DNA from: Auritidibacter sp. Marseille-P8566
GTDB taxonomy: Bacteria > Bacteroidota > Bacteroidia > Flavobacteriales > Flavobacteriaceae
Reading direction: 5' to 3'
Assembly: GCA_943325595.2 (NCBI GenBank)
Contig: CALPQA020000034.1
Coordinates: forward strand, 1-10,303
DNA length: 10,303 bases
The notes under the pieces are model-generated. The model was not told the origin of the DNA and did not search any database. It saw only the letters and a list, made by a program, of their open reading frames with translations. Positions 1 to 5,990 of the stretch are shown one piece after another. Within the stretch, counting starts at the first letter, position 1, and each line of letters begins with the position of its first letter. A program made the translations under genes and the position numbers.

Positions 1-1188
1 ATATTTCATGAGTTAAAAAATCAATTAACAACTGAAGAGCTTACTCAAAAGTTTACGGAAATTGAAGAAAACTTAGTTGCTGAAGAAAATGACATCTTTA
101 AATTGCCTCCACCAACAACTACAGAAAAAATATCTGGTTTCTTTTCAATTTTTATACCTGTTGAAGGTTATTTTATTACTCCAATACTAATAAATTTTAA
201 CATTCTAGTTTTTATAATTATGGTAATCCTTGGAGTAGATTTTATCGCTCCTACTTCAGAAAACTTAATAAATTGGGGTGCTAATTTCCGACCAGTTACT
301 TTAGCCGGAGAATGGTGGCGTTTACTCACAAATTGCTTTTTACATATAGGAATATTTCATTTATTGATGAATATGTATGCATTGATGTATATTGGTTTAT
401 TGTTAGAACCGCACCTAGGTAGAATTCGATTCTTATCAGCTTATCTACTTGCAGGAATAGTGGCTAGTGTTACAAGTTTATGGTGGCATGATTTGACTGT
501 TAGTGCCGGTGCTTCTGGTGCAATATTTGGAATGTATGGATTATTTCTTGTTTTACTAACTACAGATTTGATTGAGAAAAATGCTAGAAAAACATTACTT
601 ACAAGTATCACAATTTTCGTTGGTTATAATTTAATTAACGGACTTAAAGGCGGAATAGATAATGCTGCGCATATTGGAGGACTAATAAGTGGCGTAATAA
701 TCGGCTATGCCTACACATTTAGCTTAGACGAGGAAGATGATCAAAATCTAAAATTGAAAATTATAGGCTCATTAACTATAGCTTTTTCGGTGATTTCATT
801 TATCGTCTGTAGCGGTTTGACTAATGATATAATTATCTATGATGCAAAAATGAAAGAGTTTACTGAGATGGAAAATATGGCCTTAGAAATTTATAGTAAA
901 GCAAATTATTTATCTAAAGAAGATTTATTATACAACATAAAAAATCGAGGTATTTATTATTGGAATGAAAACATTAATCTTGTAAATGAAGCAGACAAAT
1001 TAAATTTACCAGATGAGATTCATCAAAGAAATACTAAAATCAAAGCCTATTGTGAATTAAGAATTAAGAGTTTTGAATTACTTTACAAAGCTGTCTCCGA
1101 GAATACCGATAAATACAAAATCAAAATACAAAATTACGATAGTAAAATTCAAACGTTGATGAACGAATTAACAAATAACAGTAATTAA
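1..1188 (+). CDS. Rhomboid family intramembrane serine protease, 5'-truncated by window edge
   Basis: The reading frame is open from base 1, so the true start lies upstream; the TTG at 103 is only an internal Leu codon. Rhomboids cleave transmembrane substrates within the membrane using a Ser-His dyad. In visible numbering (base 1 = residue 1) the catalytic Ser is at about 172 in GASGAIFG (codon 514-516) and the His at about 224 in AHIGG (codon 670-672). The oxyanion-side HLLMN motif gives His120 and Asn124. A charged, probably cytosolic segment of about 55 residues precedes the first membrane helix. The rhomboid core is followed by one more hydrophobic helix (about 251-272), consistent with a 6+1 topology. 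A hydrophilic, Lys/Glu-rich tail of about 120 residues then extends to the stop and is not part of the protease fold. The substrate is unknown. Family assignment is firm; the N-terminus cannot be described. Confidence 0.93.
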   Translation: MFHELKNQLTTEELTQKFTEIEENLVAEENDIFKLPPPTTTEKISGFFSIFIPVEGYFITPILINFNILVFIIMVILGVDFIAPTSENLINWGANFRPVTLAGEWWRLLTNCFLHIGIFHLLMNMYALMYIGLLLEPHLGRIRFLSAYLLAGIVASVTSLWWHDLTVSAGASGAIFGMYGLFLVLLTTDLIEKNARKTLLTSITIFVGYNLINGLKGGIDNAAHIGGLISGVIIGYAYTFSLDEEDDQNLKLKIIGSLTIAFSVISFIVCSGLTNDIIIYDAKMKEFTEMENMALEIYSKANYLSKEDLLYNIKNRGIYYWNENINLVNEADKLNLPDEIHQRNTKIKAYCELRIKSFELLYKAVSENTDKYKIKIQNYDSKIQTLMNELTNNSN

Positions 1189-1200
1189 AAAGAAAAACTT

Positions 1201-1321
1201 CTGCCAACACTTGCTAAAACTCATGGCTAGTTTTTCGGTAAATTGTTCGTTTTCTTTAATAACTTCGCTCAGGCGGTAATGGGAAAAACAATTTCAATAA
1301 TCCGTTATGAGCTCTAGCAAG
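1201..1321. repeat. Intergenic repeat copy 1, long imperfect palindrome
   Basis: It begins 12 nt after the rhomboid stop codon. Outer arms 1210-1224 and 1307-1321 are inverted repeats matching at 13 of 15 positions. Inner arms 1240-1247 (AAATTGTT) and 1287-1294 (AACAATTT) are perfect. Both outer-arm differences become G-T wobbles if the minus strand folds, and A-C mismatches if the plus strand folds. Positions 1212-1258 match copy 2 at 41 of 47 aligned positions, and the GGGAAAAA and GAGCTCT blocks recur at similar spacing. Function is unknown: a dispersed flavobacterial intergenic repeat, a transcript-end structure or a recombination site are all possible. Confidence 0.8.
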
Positions 1322-1342
1322 AAAACCTTATAAGACCTTTTT

Positions 1343-2068
1343 ATGAAGAAACAATTGAATTCTAATAATGTACTTTCAAAATTAACCTTCCATAAACTTG
1401 ATTGGTTAGAAAAAATAACATTAGTCTTAGGCATTTGGTTTTGGTTTTTTCCAAAGCCCTATATTATACTGTTTACAATTTTACTGTTGATTCCTATTTT
1501 AGGATTAATCTTGAATGGTCTAAATGGCAAACCAAGTATCGCTAGTCTAGTAGAAATTACTCAAAATGAAGATGGCAAAGATAAATATGATGTAGCCGAT
1601 TTTATTGATTTTGCAGCGATCATAATCTTTGTAAGAGTATTAATTGACTATGAGTTTGAAGATTTTTATAGTCTAATAATTCCTGGAACCATTGCATTCA
1701 TCATAATGCTTGCAATTTTAGTGTCAACACATAAAATAATTGTAGAAAACGGTAAAAATAAATTTTGGATTTATTCATCACTACTATTTAACATCTTTAT
1801 TTACAGTTATTCTGCGACCTATGGAATTAATTGCACGTATGATTCTTCAAAACCAAAAGTTTTTGATGCTGAAGTAATAGATAAACATATTTCAAAAAGT
1901 AGAAAACACACAACATATTACATTAGAGTAACACCGTGGGGTCACCATTATGATGCAGAAGATATTTCTGTTAGTTCCAATCAGTATAATGAGTTAGAAA
2001 TTGGAGAGTCTATTAAAATAGACTTGAAAGAAGGTTTGTTAAATATTCCTTGGTATTACGTGGAGTAA
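1343..2068 (+). CDS. Unrecognised integral membrane protein with C-terminal soluble domain (241 aa)
   Basis: I do not recognise a named family. Visible features: hydrophobic segments at about residues 25-60 (WFWFF and LLLIPILGLIL), 88-102, 111-127 and 140-155, giving four or more membrane spans. A soluble domain of about 80 residues follows, with alternating hydrophobic residues suggesting beta strands. It contains a TTYYIRVTPWGHHYD stretch and ends in GLLNIPWYYVE. Similar YYxxVxPWG ... GLLxIPWYY tails are, as I recall, found at the C-terminus of other uncharacterised bacterial membrane proteins; this is from memory and unchecked. The ATG at 1343 is the first start after the upstream repeat, which ends 21 nt before it. 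There is no clear Shine-Dalgarno or TAnnTTTG box. The gene is flanked on both sides by copies of the same intergenic repeat. Coding status is well supported by length and membrane-protein composition; function is unknown. Confidence 0.8.
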   Translation: MKKQLNSNNVLSKLTFHKLDWLEKITLVLGIWFWFFPKPYIILFTILLLIPILGLILNGLNGKPSIASLVEITQNEDGKDKYDVADFIDFAAIIIFVRVLIDYEFEDFYSLIIPGTIAFIIMLAILVSTHKIIVENGKNKFWIYSSLLFNIFIYSYSATYGINCTYDSSKPKVFDAEVIDKHISKSRKHTTYYIRVTPWGHHYDAEDISVSSNQYNELEIGESIKIDLKEGLLNIPWYYVE

Positions 2069-2193
2069 TGCGGCTTATAAAATGCTAAATCCCATGGCCA
2101 GTTTTCGGTAAGTTGTTCGTTTTTTTACTATTTTCGTTTTGTGATTGTGGGAAAAATACGGTTGACAAGCCGCAAAAGAGCTCTGTGCTAAAC
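2069..2193. repeat. Intergenic repeat copy 2
   Basis: It starts immediately after the stop codon at 2066-2068. Perfect inverted arms TGCGGCTT (2069-2076) and AAGCCGCA (2167-2174) enclose the part homologous to copy 1. TGCTAAA occurs as a direct repeat at 2083-2089 and 2186-2192. The TGCTAAA-to-GAGCTCT distance is 95 nt here and 97 nt in copy 1. The middle part (about 2127-2147) has diverged strongly, while the left 47 nt and the right GAGCTCT block are conserved. The outer stem is built from different sequence than in copy 1, so hairpin formation rather than exact sequence may be what is kept. Confidence 0.75.
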
Positions 2194-2257
2194 ATTATTA
2201 AAAAACGCCTGAAAAACTTAAAACATAGAACATTTTTAAATTTAAAAAATTAATCCT

Positions 2258-2722
2258 TTGCTTTATTCACTAAATATTTTTTTACAAAACGCAGCTCCAA
2301 TAGACGAAGAATTCAATCTGTTTCTGTTTGCCATACTTATTCTAGGAATTGTATTTATTTGCATCAGTGTTCTAATTGCCCTTTTAATAGCACTATTATG
2401 CTTGTTTGCTATTTTCGGTTTTATTTTAGTTGGCGCGCTATCTACCTCAGTGATTATCGGAATAAATAAAAGATCCTTTACTTCCGGATTTAAGACTTTC
2501 GTAACCGTTTTCACAACTTTTACATTTGGAATAATTGGAATTGGTTCCTTTTGGTTTTTAAATAAATTGCTTCATTGGTGGAGCGAAACAAAAGCAATTA
2601 CTATTGGTTTGAGTACAGGTCTCCTTAGTGGGTTAATTACCGGATTTTTATTGGCATTTTTAATTAAAAAAGTGTCCACTTTTTTAAAAACCAAATTGGA
2701 AAGAAAAAGCGGCATTTGCTAG
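2258..2722 (+). CDS. Unrecognised small membrane protein (154 aa), TTG start
   Basis: This is a strongly hydrophobic protein with about four membrane spans, roughly residues 22-46, 46-68, 82-105 and 114-140. The end is basic (KKVSTFLKTKLERKSG), so a cytosolic C-terminus is likely by the positive-inside rule. I do not recognise a family. The translated frame contains no internal Met and no ATG lies between the upstream in-frame stop (2243-2245) and the stop at 2720-2722, so initiation must use TTG at 2258 (or ATT at 2249). Glycine-rich helix segments (GLSTGLLSGLITG) suggest packed helices, but no transport motif is visible. The gene lies 64 nt downstream of repeat copy 2. The opposite strand is also open over 2263-2514, which I regard as a shadow because the plus frame has clear membrane-protein composition. 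Confidence 0.65.
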   Translation: MLYSLNIFLQNAAPIDEEFNLFLFAILILGIVFICISVLIALLIALLCLFAIFGFILVGALSTSVIIGINKRSFTSGFKTFVTVFTTFTFGIIGIGSFWFLNKLLHWWSETKAITIGLSTGLLSGLITGFLLAFLIKKVSTFLKTKLERKSGIC

Positions 2723-2759
2723 CGCGAGTTAAGCAGTAAATTAGAAAATTTTAAAAACA

Positions 2760-2876
2760 ATGAAAAAAGAGTTTACCACAGAGAAAATACGAATTGAACA
2801 GAATAAAACCATAACAAATAAAGAAGGTTATGAAGCTATGTTATATCTCTTAAAAGAGAAGTCCTTGTCTTGCTGA
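2760..2876 (+). CDS. Possible 38-aa small protein or truncated gene remnant
   Basis: ATG at 2760-2762 follows an A-rich leader (TTTTAAAAACA), a favourable Bacteroidota start context, 37 nt after the previous gene. The peptide is charged and lysine/glutamate-rich (MKKEFTTEKIRIEQNK, then NKEGYEAMLYLLKEK) and looks protein-like, with a probable helix at the end. The last residues (SLSC) and the TGA stop lie inside the palindromic element that begins at 2863. This suggests either a genuine small ORF that happens to end there, or a longer gene cut by the repeat. I do not recognise the protein. Its length makes the call uncertain. Confidence 0.35.
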   Translation: MKKEFTTEKIRIEQNKTITNKEGYEAMLYLLKEKSLSC

Positions 2877-2925
2877 ACTTGTTTCAGCATCTAAAAGAAT
2901 CTGAAATAAAATCCCATTGACAAGG
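2863..2925. repeat. Nested palindromic intergenic element
   Basis: Outer arms CCTTGTC (2863-2869) and GACAAGG (2919-2925) are perfect inverted repeats. Nested within them, GCTGAA (2872-2877) and TTCAGC (2883-2888) form a second perfect stem with a 5-nt loop. The core resembles the 'CTGAAACAAGTTCAG'-type palindromes that I recall from intergenic regions of many Bacteroidota genomes; that resemblance is from memory. There is no T tract after the stem, so it is not a classic terminator. Confidence 0.55.
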
Positions 2926-3140
2926 CAAGGGTTACATTCAGATTGACAAATCATAGGTTGAATTCAGATTACCCAAGAGTTGATTCGGATATTCGTTGAT
3001 TTGGTTATTCGGAAATGTAAAATCAAAAATCGAGATTGCATGAAGGATGGCAGTGGAAATCCTCAGTGGAACGTAGTGGAACTGAGATTGCAACGTACAG
3101 CCTGACCCGAAGTTTTAACGGAGGGGCATGCCCAAATAAA
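2926..3140. repeat. Gene-free stretch with short direct and inverted repeats
   Basis: No supportable gene is seen. The stretch holds ATTCAGATT twice (2936-2944, 2962-2970; 26-bp period) and GAGATTGCA twice (3032-3040, 3084-3092; 52-bp period). AGTGGAAC occurs twice (3065-3072, 3075-3082; 10-bp period), inside inverted arms CTCAGT (3062-3067) and ACTGAG (3081-3086). A perfect 10-bp palindrome GGGCATGCCC lies at 3124-3133. The block around 3084-3133 (GAGATTGCA... CCTGACCCGAAG... GGGCATGCCC) resembles a recurrent flavobacterial intergenic sequence as I remember it; I cannot confirm copy number here. Confidence 0.5.
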
Positions 3141-3176
3141 AAAAAAACCTCAAAGTTACTGCTACTTTGAGGTTTT
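3138..3176 (-). terminator. Intrinsic terminator downstream of glmM
   Basis: Perfect stem CCTCAAAGT (3148-3156) / ACTTTGAGG (3164-3172) with a 7-nt loop, extended by AAAA/TTTT pairs. Read on the minus strand the stem is followed by a run of about ten U residues (complement of 3138-3147), 21 nt past the glmM stop. On the plus strand four T residues follow the stem, so it may also stop weak transcription coming from the left. Confidence 0.85.
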
Positions 3177-3196
3177 ATATTAATTGAAATTTATTT

Positions 3197-4585
3197 CTAA
3201 ATTCCTGCTATAGTTTTGATTTCGGCAATGATTCGCAGGGCCAACGCATCGGCTAAATCTTGTGTTTGAGCCTCAGTATAAATACGAATTATGGGTTCGG
3301 TATTGGATTTACGTAGGTGGACCCAATTTTCGGCAAAATCTATTTTTACACCATCAATTGTGGTGATGTCTTCGGATTTGTATTTTTCGGTCATGGCAAT
3401 CAAAATAGCATCGACATCAATTTGTGGCGTGAGTTCAATTTTGTTTTTGCTCATGAAATACTGCGGGTAACTCGCTCGTAATTCGGCTACCGTTTTCTCC
3501 TGATTTGCCAAATACGTCAAGAATAAAGCAACGCCAACCAAGCTGTCGCGTCCATAATGCAACTCAGGATAGATGATTCCACCGTTACCTTCGCCACCAA
3601 TAATTGCATTTGTTGCTTTCATTAATTCGACCACATTCACTTCGCCCACGGCACTAGCTTGATAAGTTCCATTGTGCTTGTTGGTAATATCGCGCAACGC
3701 TCGGGAAGACGACATGTTGGAAACTGTATTTCCTGGGGTTTTGCTCAAAACATAATCGGCGCAAGCCACAAGGGTATATTCTTCGCCAAACATTTCGCCG
3801 TCATTTGAAATGAAAGCCAAACGGTCTACATCGGGATCAACAACAACACCAAAATCGGCTTTTTCTTCAACAACCAATTTGCAAATATCTCCCAAATGCT
3901 CTTTTAAAGGTTCAGGATTGTGAGGGAAATGTCCGTTTGGTTCACAGTATAATTTGACTACTTCAACGCCCATTTGCTCTAACAATTTTGGAATAATAAT
4001 TCCACCCGATGAGTTCACAGCATCAACAACAACTTTATATTTACGTTTTGCAACAGCTTCAGCATCCACCAAAGGCAAGTTTAAAACTTCGTCGATGTGA
4101 ATGTCCATATAGGCATCGTTTTCAGTAATAGTTCCTAAATCATCCACTTCAGAAAAAGTAAAGGCTTCGTCTTCGGCAATTTGCAAAATCAACTCCCCTT
4201 CTTTGGCACTTAGAAACTCCCCTTTTTCGTTGAGTAATTTCAAGGCGTTCCATTGTTTTGGATTGTGAGAAGCGGTAAGGATAATTCCTCCGTCGGCCTT
4301 TTCTAAAGGCACAGCGATTTCTACTGTAGGCGTGGTTGATAAACCTAAATCGATAATATCAATTCCTAGTCCTATTAAGGTATGGGTGATTAAATTATGA
4401 ATCATAGGTCCCGAGATTCTAGCGTCACGACCTACAACTACAGTTAATTTGTCTTTTTTACTGTTATTTTTCAGAAAAGTTCCATAGGCTGACGCAAATT
4501 TTACTGCATCGACTGGTGTTAGATTATCGCCAACAACTCCCCCAATGGTTCCTCGAATTCCTGAAATAGATTTAATTAATGTCAT
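3197..4585 (-). CDS. glmM: Phosphoglucosamine mutase (alpha-D-phosphohexomutase family)
   Basis: It interconverts glucosamine-6-phosphate and glucosamine-1-phosphate in the cytoplasm, a step towards UDP-GlcNAc for peptidoglycan and outer-membrane glycolipid synthesis. The 462-aa length is usual for the superfamily. All four functional loops are visible: the catalytic phosphoserine loop TASHNP (Ser106), the Mg-binding DPDVDR (Asp250, Asp252, Asp254), the sugar-specificity loop GEGNGG (331-336) and the C-terminal phosphate-binding RKSNTEP (425-431). The N-terminal SGIRGTIGG is typical of the Bacteroidota GlmM type. The sugar loop differs from the GEQSGH-type of classical GlmM, so phosphomannomutase or phosphoglucomutase activity cannot be excluded from sequence. 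The start ATG at 4585 lies just downstream of a TATATTTG box. The gene is monocistronic: terminator directly downstream, divergent neighbour upstream. Confidence 0.88.
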   Translation of the reverse strand: MTLIKSISGIRGTIGGVVGDNLTPVDAVKFASAYGTFLKNNSKKDKLTVVVGRDARISGPMIHNLITHTLIGLGIDIIDLGLSTTPTVEIAVPLEKADGGIILTASHNPKQWNALKLLNEKGEFLSAKEGELILQIAEDEAFTFSEVDDLGTITENDAYMDIHIDEVLNLPLVDAEAVAKRKYKVVVDAVNSSGGIIIPKLLEQMGVEVVKLYCEPNGHFPHNPEPLKEHLGDICKLVVEEKADFGVVVDPDVDRLAFISNDGEMFGEEYTLVACADYVLSKTPGNTVSNMSSSRALRDITNKHNGTYQASAVGEVNVVELMKATNAIIGGEGNGGIIYPELHYGRDSLVGVALFLTYLANQEKTVAELRASYPQYFMSKNKIELTPQIDVDAILIAMTEKYKSEDITTIDGVKIDFAENWVHLRKSNTEPIIRIYTEAQTQDLADALALRIIAEIKTIAGI

Positions 4586-4606
4586 TTTTTATGGATTTAA
4601 TTTTAG

Positions 4607-4614
4607 CAAATATA
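4607..4614 (-). promoter_or_regulatory. Predicted -7 box of the glmM promoter
   Basis: On the minus strand the sequence is TATATTTG, matching the Bacteroidota sigma-factor consensus TAnnTTTG, 21 nt upstream of the glmM ATG. The leader would be about 15 nt. I do not see a clear -33 TTTG partner. Confidence 0.55.
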
Positions 4615-4638
4615 TGAATTTGGTCCGTTTTTTAAAGT

Positions 4639-4646
4639 CAGATTTG
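4639..4646 (+). promoter_or_regulatory. Weak candidate -7 box for acpH
   Basis: CAGATTTG differs from TAnnTTTG by one base, and a TTTG at 4619-4622 lies 16 nt upstream as a possible -33 element. It is 24 nt before the acpH start. The glmM and acpH promoters would be divergent and overlap within the 85-nt gap. Confidence 0.35.
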
Positions 4647-4670
4647 AAATAAAATTCCTAAATTCGGAGA

Positions 4671-5255
4671 ATGAATTTTCTAGCACATATTTATCTTTCT
4701 GGCGACTCCGATTTAATCAAAATTGGTAATTTTATGGCGGATGGTGTTCGTGGAAACAAGCACTTAGAGTTACATTCTGAAATTCAAAAAGGAATTATTT
4801 TGCACCGTTCCATTGACACTTTTACAGATGCACATCCCCTTTTTAGACAGAGTACAAAAAGGCTACATGCCAATTACCATCACTTTTCGGGTGTAATTGT
4901 GGATGTTTTTTACGATCATTTTTTAGCTAAGAATTGGCATTTGTATTCGGATGAAAAATTAGAAGATTATGTTGCTACTTTCTATGAATCATTGGATATT
5001 CACCATGAATTATTAACCGAAAAAGCGCAATTAATGAAGCCGTATATGATTCAGCAAAACTGGCTTTTGAGTTACCGAACTATAGAAGGAATTGAGAAAA
5101 TTTTGTCGCAGATGGACAATCGGATAAAGCGGGAATCGAACATGCGGTTATCGGTTCAGGAATTGAGAGTGTTTTATCAAGAGTTTGAGGATGATTTTAC
5201 GATTTTCTTCAATGAGTTACGAGCTCATTCAACTGAAAAATTACTTACTTTGTAA
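4671..5255 (+). CDS. acpH: Acyl carrier protein phosphodiesterase family protein (AcpH-like)
   Basis: AcpH enzymes remove the 4'-phosphopantetheine arm from holo-ACP, giving apo-ACP, in the cytoplasm. The 194-aa length matches E. coli AcpH. Aligned by eye, the N-terminus (MNFLAHIYLS), GNFMADGVRGN (Asp24), the HRSIDTFTD block (His45, Arg46, Asp49, Asp53) and DVFYDHFLAKNW (Asp78, Asp82, His83) follow the E. coli protein closely. These acidic and histidine residues fit the metal-dependent, HD-like all-helical hydrolase fold reported for the family. The ATG at 4671 is supported by the conserved MNFLAH N-terminus. GGAG sits directly against the ATG, too close to act as a normal ribosome binding site. 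Family membership is strong; substrate identity is inferred, since many Bacteroidota members are untested. Confidence 0.82.
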   Translation: MNFLAHIYLSGDSDLIKIGNFMADGVRGNKHLELHSEIQKGIILHRSIDTFTDAHPLFRQSTKRLHANYHHFSGVIVDVFYDHFLAKNWHLYSDEKLEDYVATFYESLDIHHELLTEKAQLMKPYMIQQNWLLSYRTIEGIEKILSQMDNRIKRESNMRLSVQELRVFYQEFEDDFTIFFNELRAHSTEKLLTL

Positions 5256-5282
5256 TTAGAAATTACGGTTAAAATCATAAAA

Positions 5283-5951
5283 ATGAGCGTCATCACTGAA
5301 TTAGAATCAGCCTTTGAGAAAAACAGAAATCCCGAAAACGCTGTTCCAATGGCGAAATACATGAAAGATATATTTACTTTTTACGGAATAAAAACAGACA
5401 ATAGAAGGGCAATTTTCAAGGAAGTTTGTAAAGCACATAAAGAAGAATTAGCGCTTCATGCTCGAGAAATAGCTTGGGAATTATTTAATAAAGTACAACG
5501 AGAATTGCAATATTGTGGCATTGAAATTTTAATACAAAGCCTCCAAAAAAACTACATCAAAGAAGATATTCTTCTGATTGAGAAATTATTAACTACAAAT
5601 TCTTGGTGGGATAGCGTGGATACGATTTCAAAATTTATTTTAGGTCAATATTTGAAAGAATTTCCAGAAGAAACGACCAAAGTTGTTACGCGCTTTTCCA
5701 ATTCAAAAAACATGTGGCTGAACAGAAGTGTATTGTTGTTTCAATTGGGTTATAAGGATAAAACCAACGCTGAAATCCTTTTTTCCGAATGCAAAAAACA
5801 TTCTCATTCTAAAGCGTTTTTTATTCAAAAAGCTATTGGATGGGCATTACGTGAGTATGGAAAAACAAATCCTGAATTGGTTAAAACCTTTGTAAATTCG
5901 ACCGATTTAAAACCTTTGAGTAAAAAAGAAGCCTTAAAAAACTTAAGATAA
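5283..5951 (+). CDS. DNA alkylation repair protein, AlkD-like DNA glycosylase
   Basis: AlkD proteins are HEAT-like-repeat DNA glycosylases that excise N3- and N7-alkylated purines without flipping the base. The 222-aa protein is alpha-helical throughout. It carries the catalytic pocket at the same numbering as I recall for Bacillus cereus AlkD: Trp109 and Asp113 in NSWWDSVDTIS, Arg148 in NMWLNRSVLLFQL, and Trp187 in IQKAIGWALREY. These motifs place it in the active AlkD subgroup rather than among degenerate HEAT-repeat relatives. It begins 27 nt after acpH with no terminator between, so cotranscription is likely; no functional link to acpH is evident. The start ATG at 5283 follows an A-rich leader. 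Activity is inferred from conserved residues. Confidence 0.88.
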   Translation: MSVITELESAFEKNRNPENAVPMAKYMKDIFTFYGIKTDNRRAIFKEVCKAHKEELALHAREIAWELFNKVQRELQYCGIEILIQSLQKNYIKEDILLIEKLLTTNSWWDSVDTISKFILGQYLKEFPEETTKVVTRFSNSKNMWLNRSVLLFQLGYKDKTNAEILFSECKKHSHSKAFFIQKAIGWALREYGKTNPELVKTFVNSTDLKPLSKKEALKNLR

Positions 5952-5990
5952 ATTCAAAATAATGGTAAATTAGCATTTTACTAAAAATCA

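Noticed and set aside
103..1188. Rhomboid gene starting at TTG 103
   Set aside because: The frame is open back to base 1 and the upstream residues read like a normal cytosolic N-terminal segment, so the gene is cut by the window edge rather than starting at 103.
1168..1296. Minus-strand open frame across repeat copy 1 (protein-like stretch containing LSEVIKENEQF)
   Set aside because: It has no start codon before the repeat core, is partly antisense to the rhomboid end, and the same frame is broken by single-base indels in copy 2, so the repeat is not conserved as coding sequence.
1201..1330. Canonical integron attC site
   Set aside because: The ends do not match RYYYAAC/GTTRRRY (closest is GTTATGA at 1304-1310) and no integrase is visible; only the layout is attC-like.
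2263..2514. Minus-strand ORF opposite the 154-aa membrane protein
   Set aside because: Its composition is that of an antisense shadow, and the plus frame is a coherent multi-span membrane protein.
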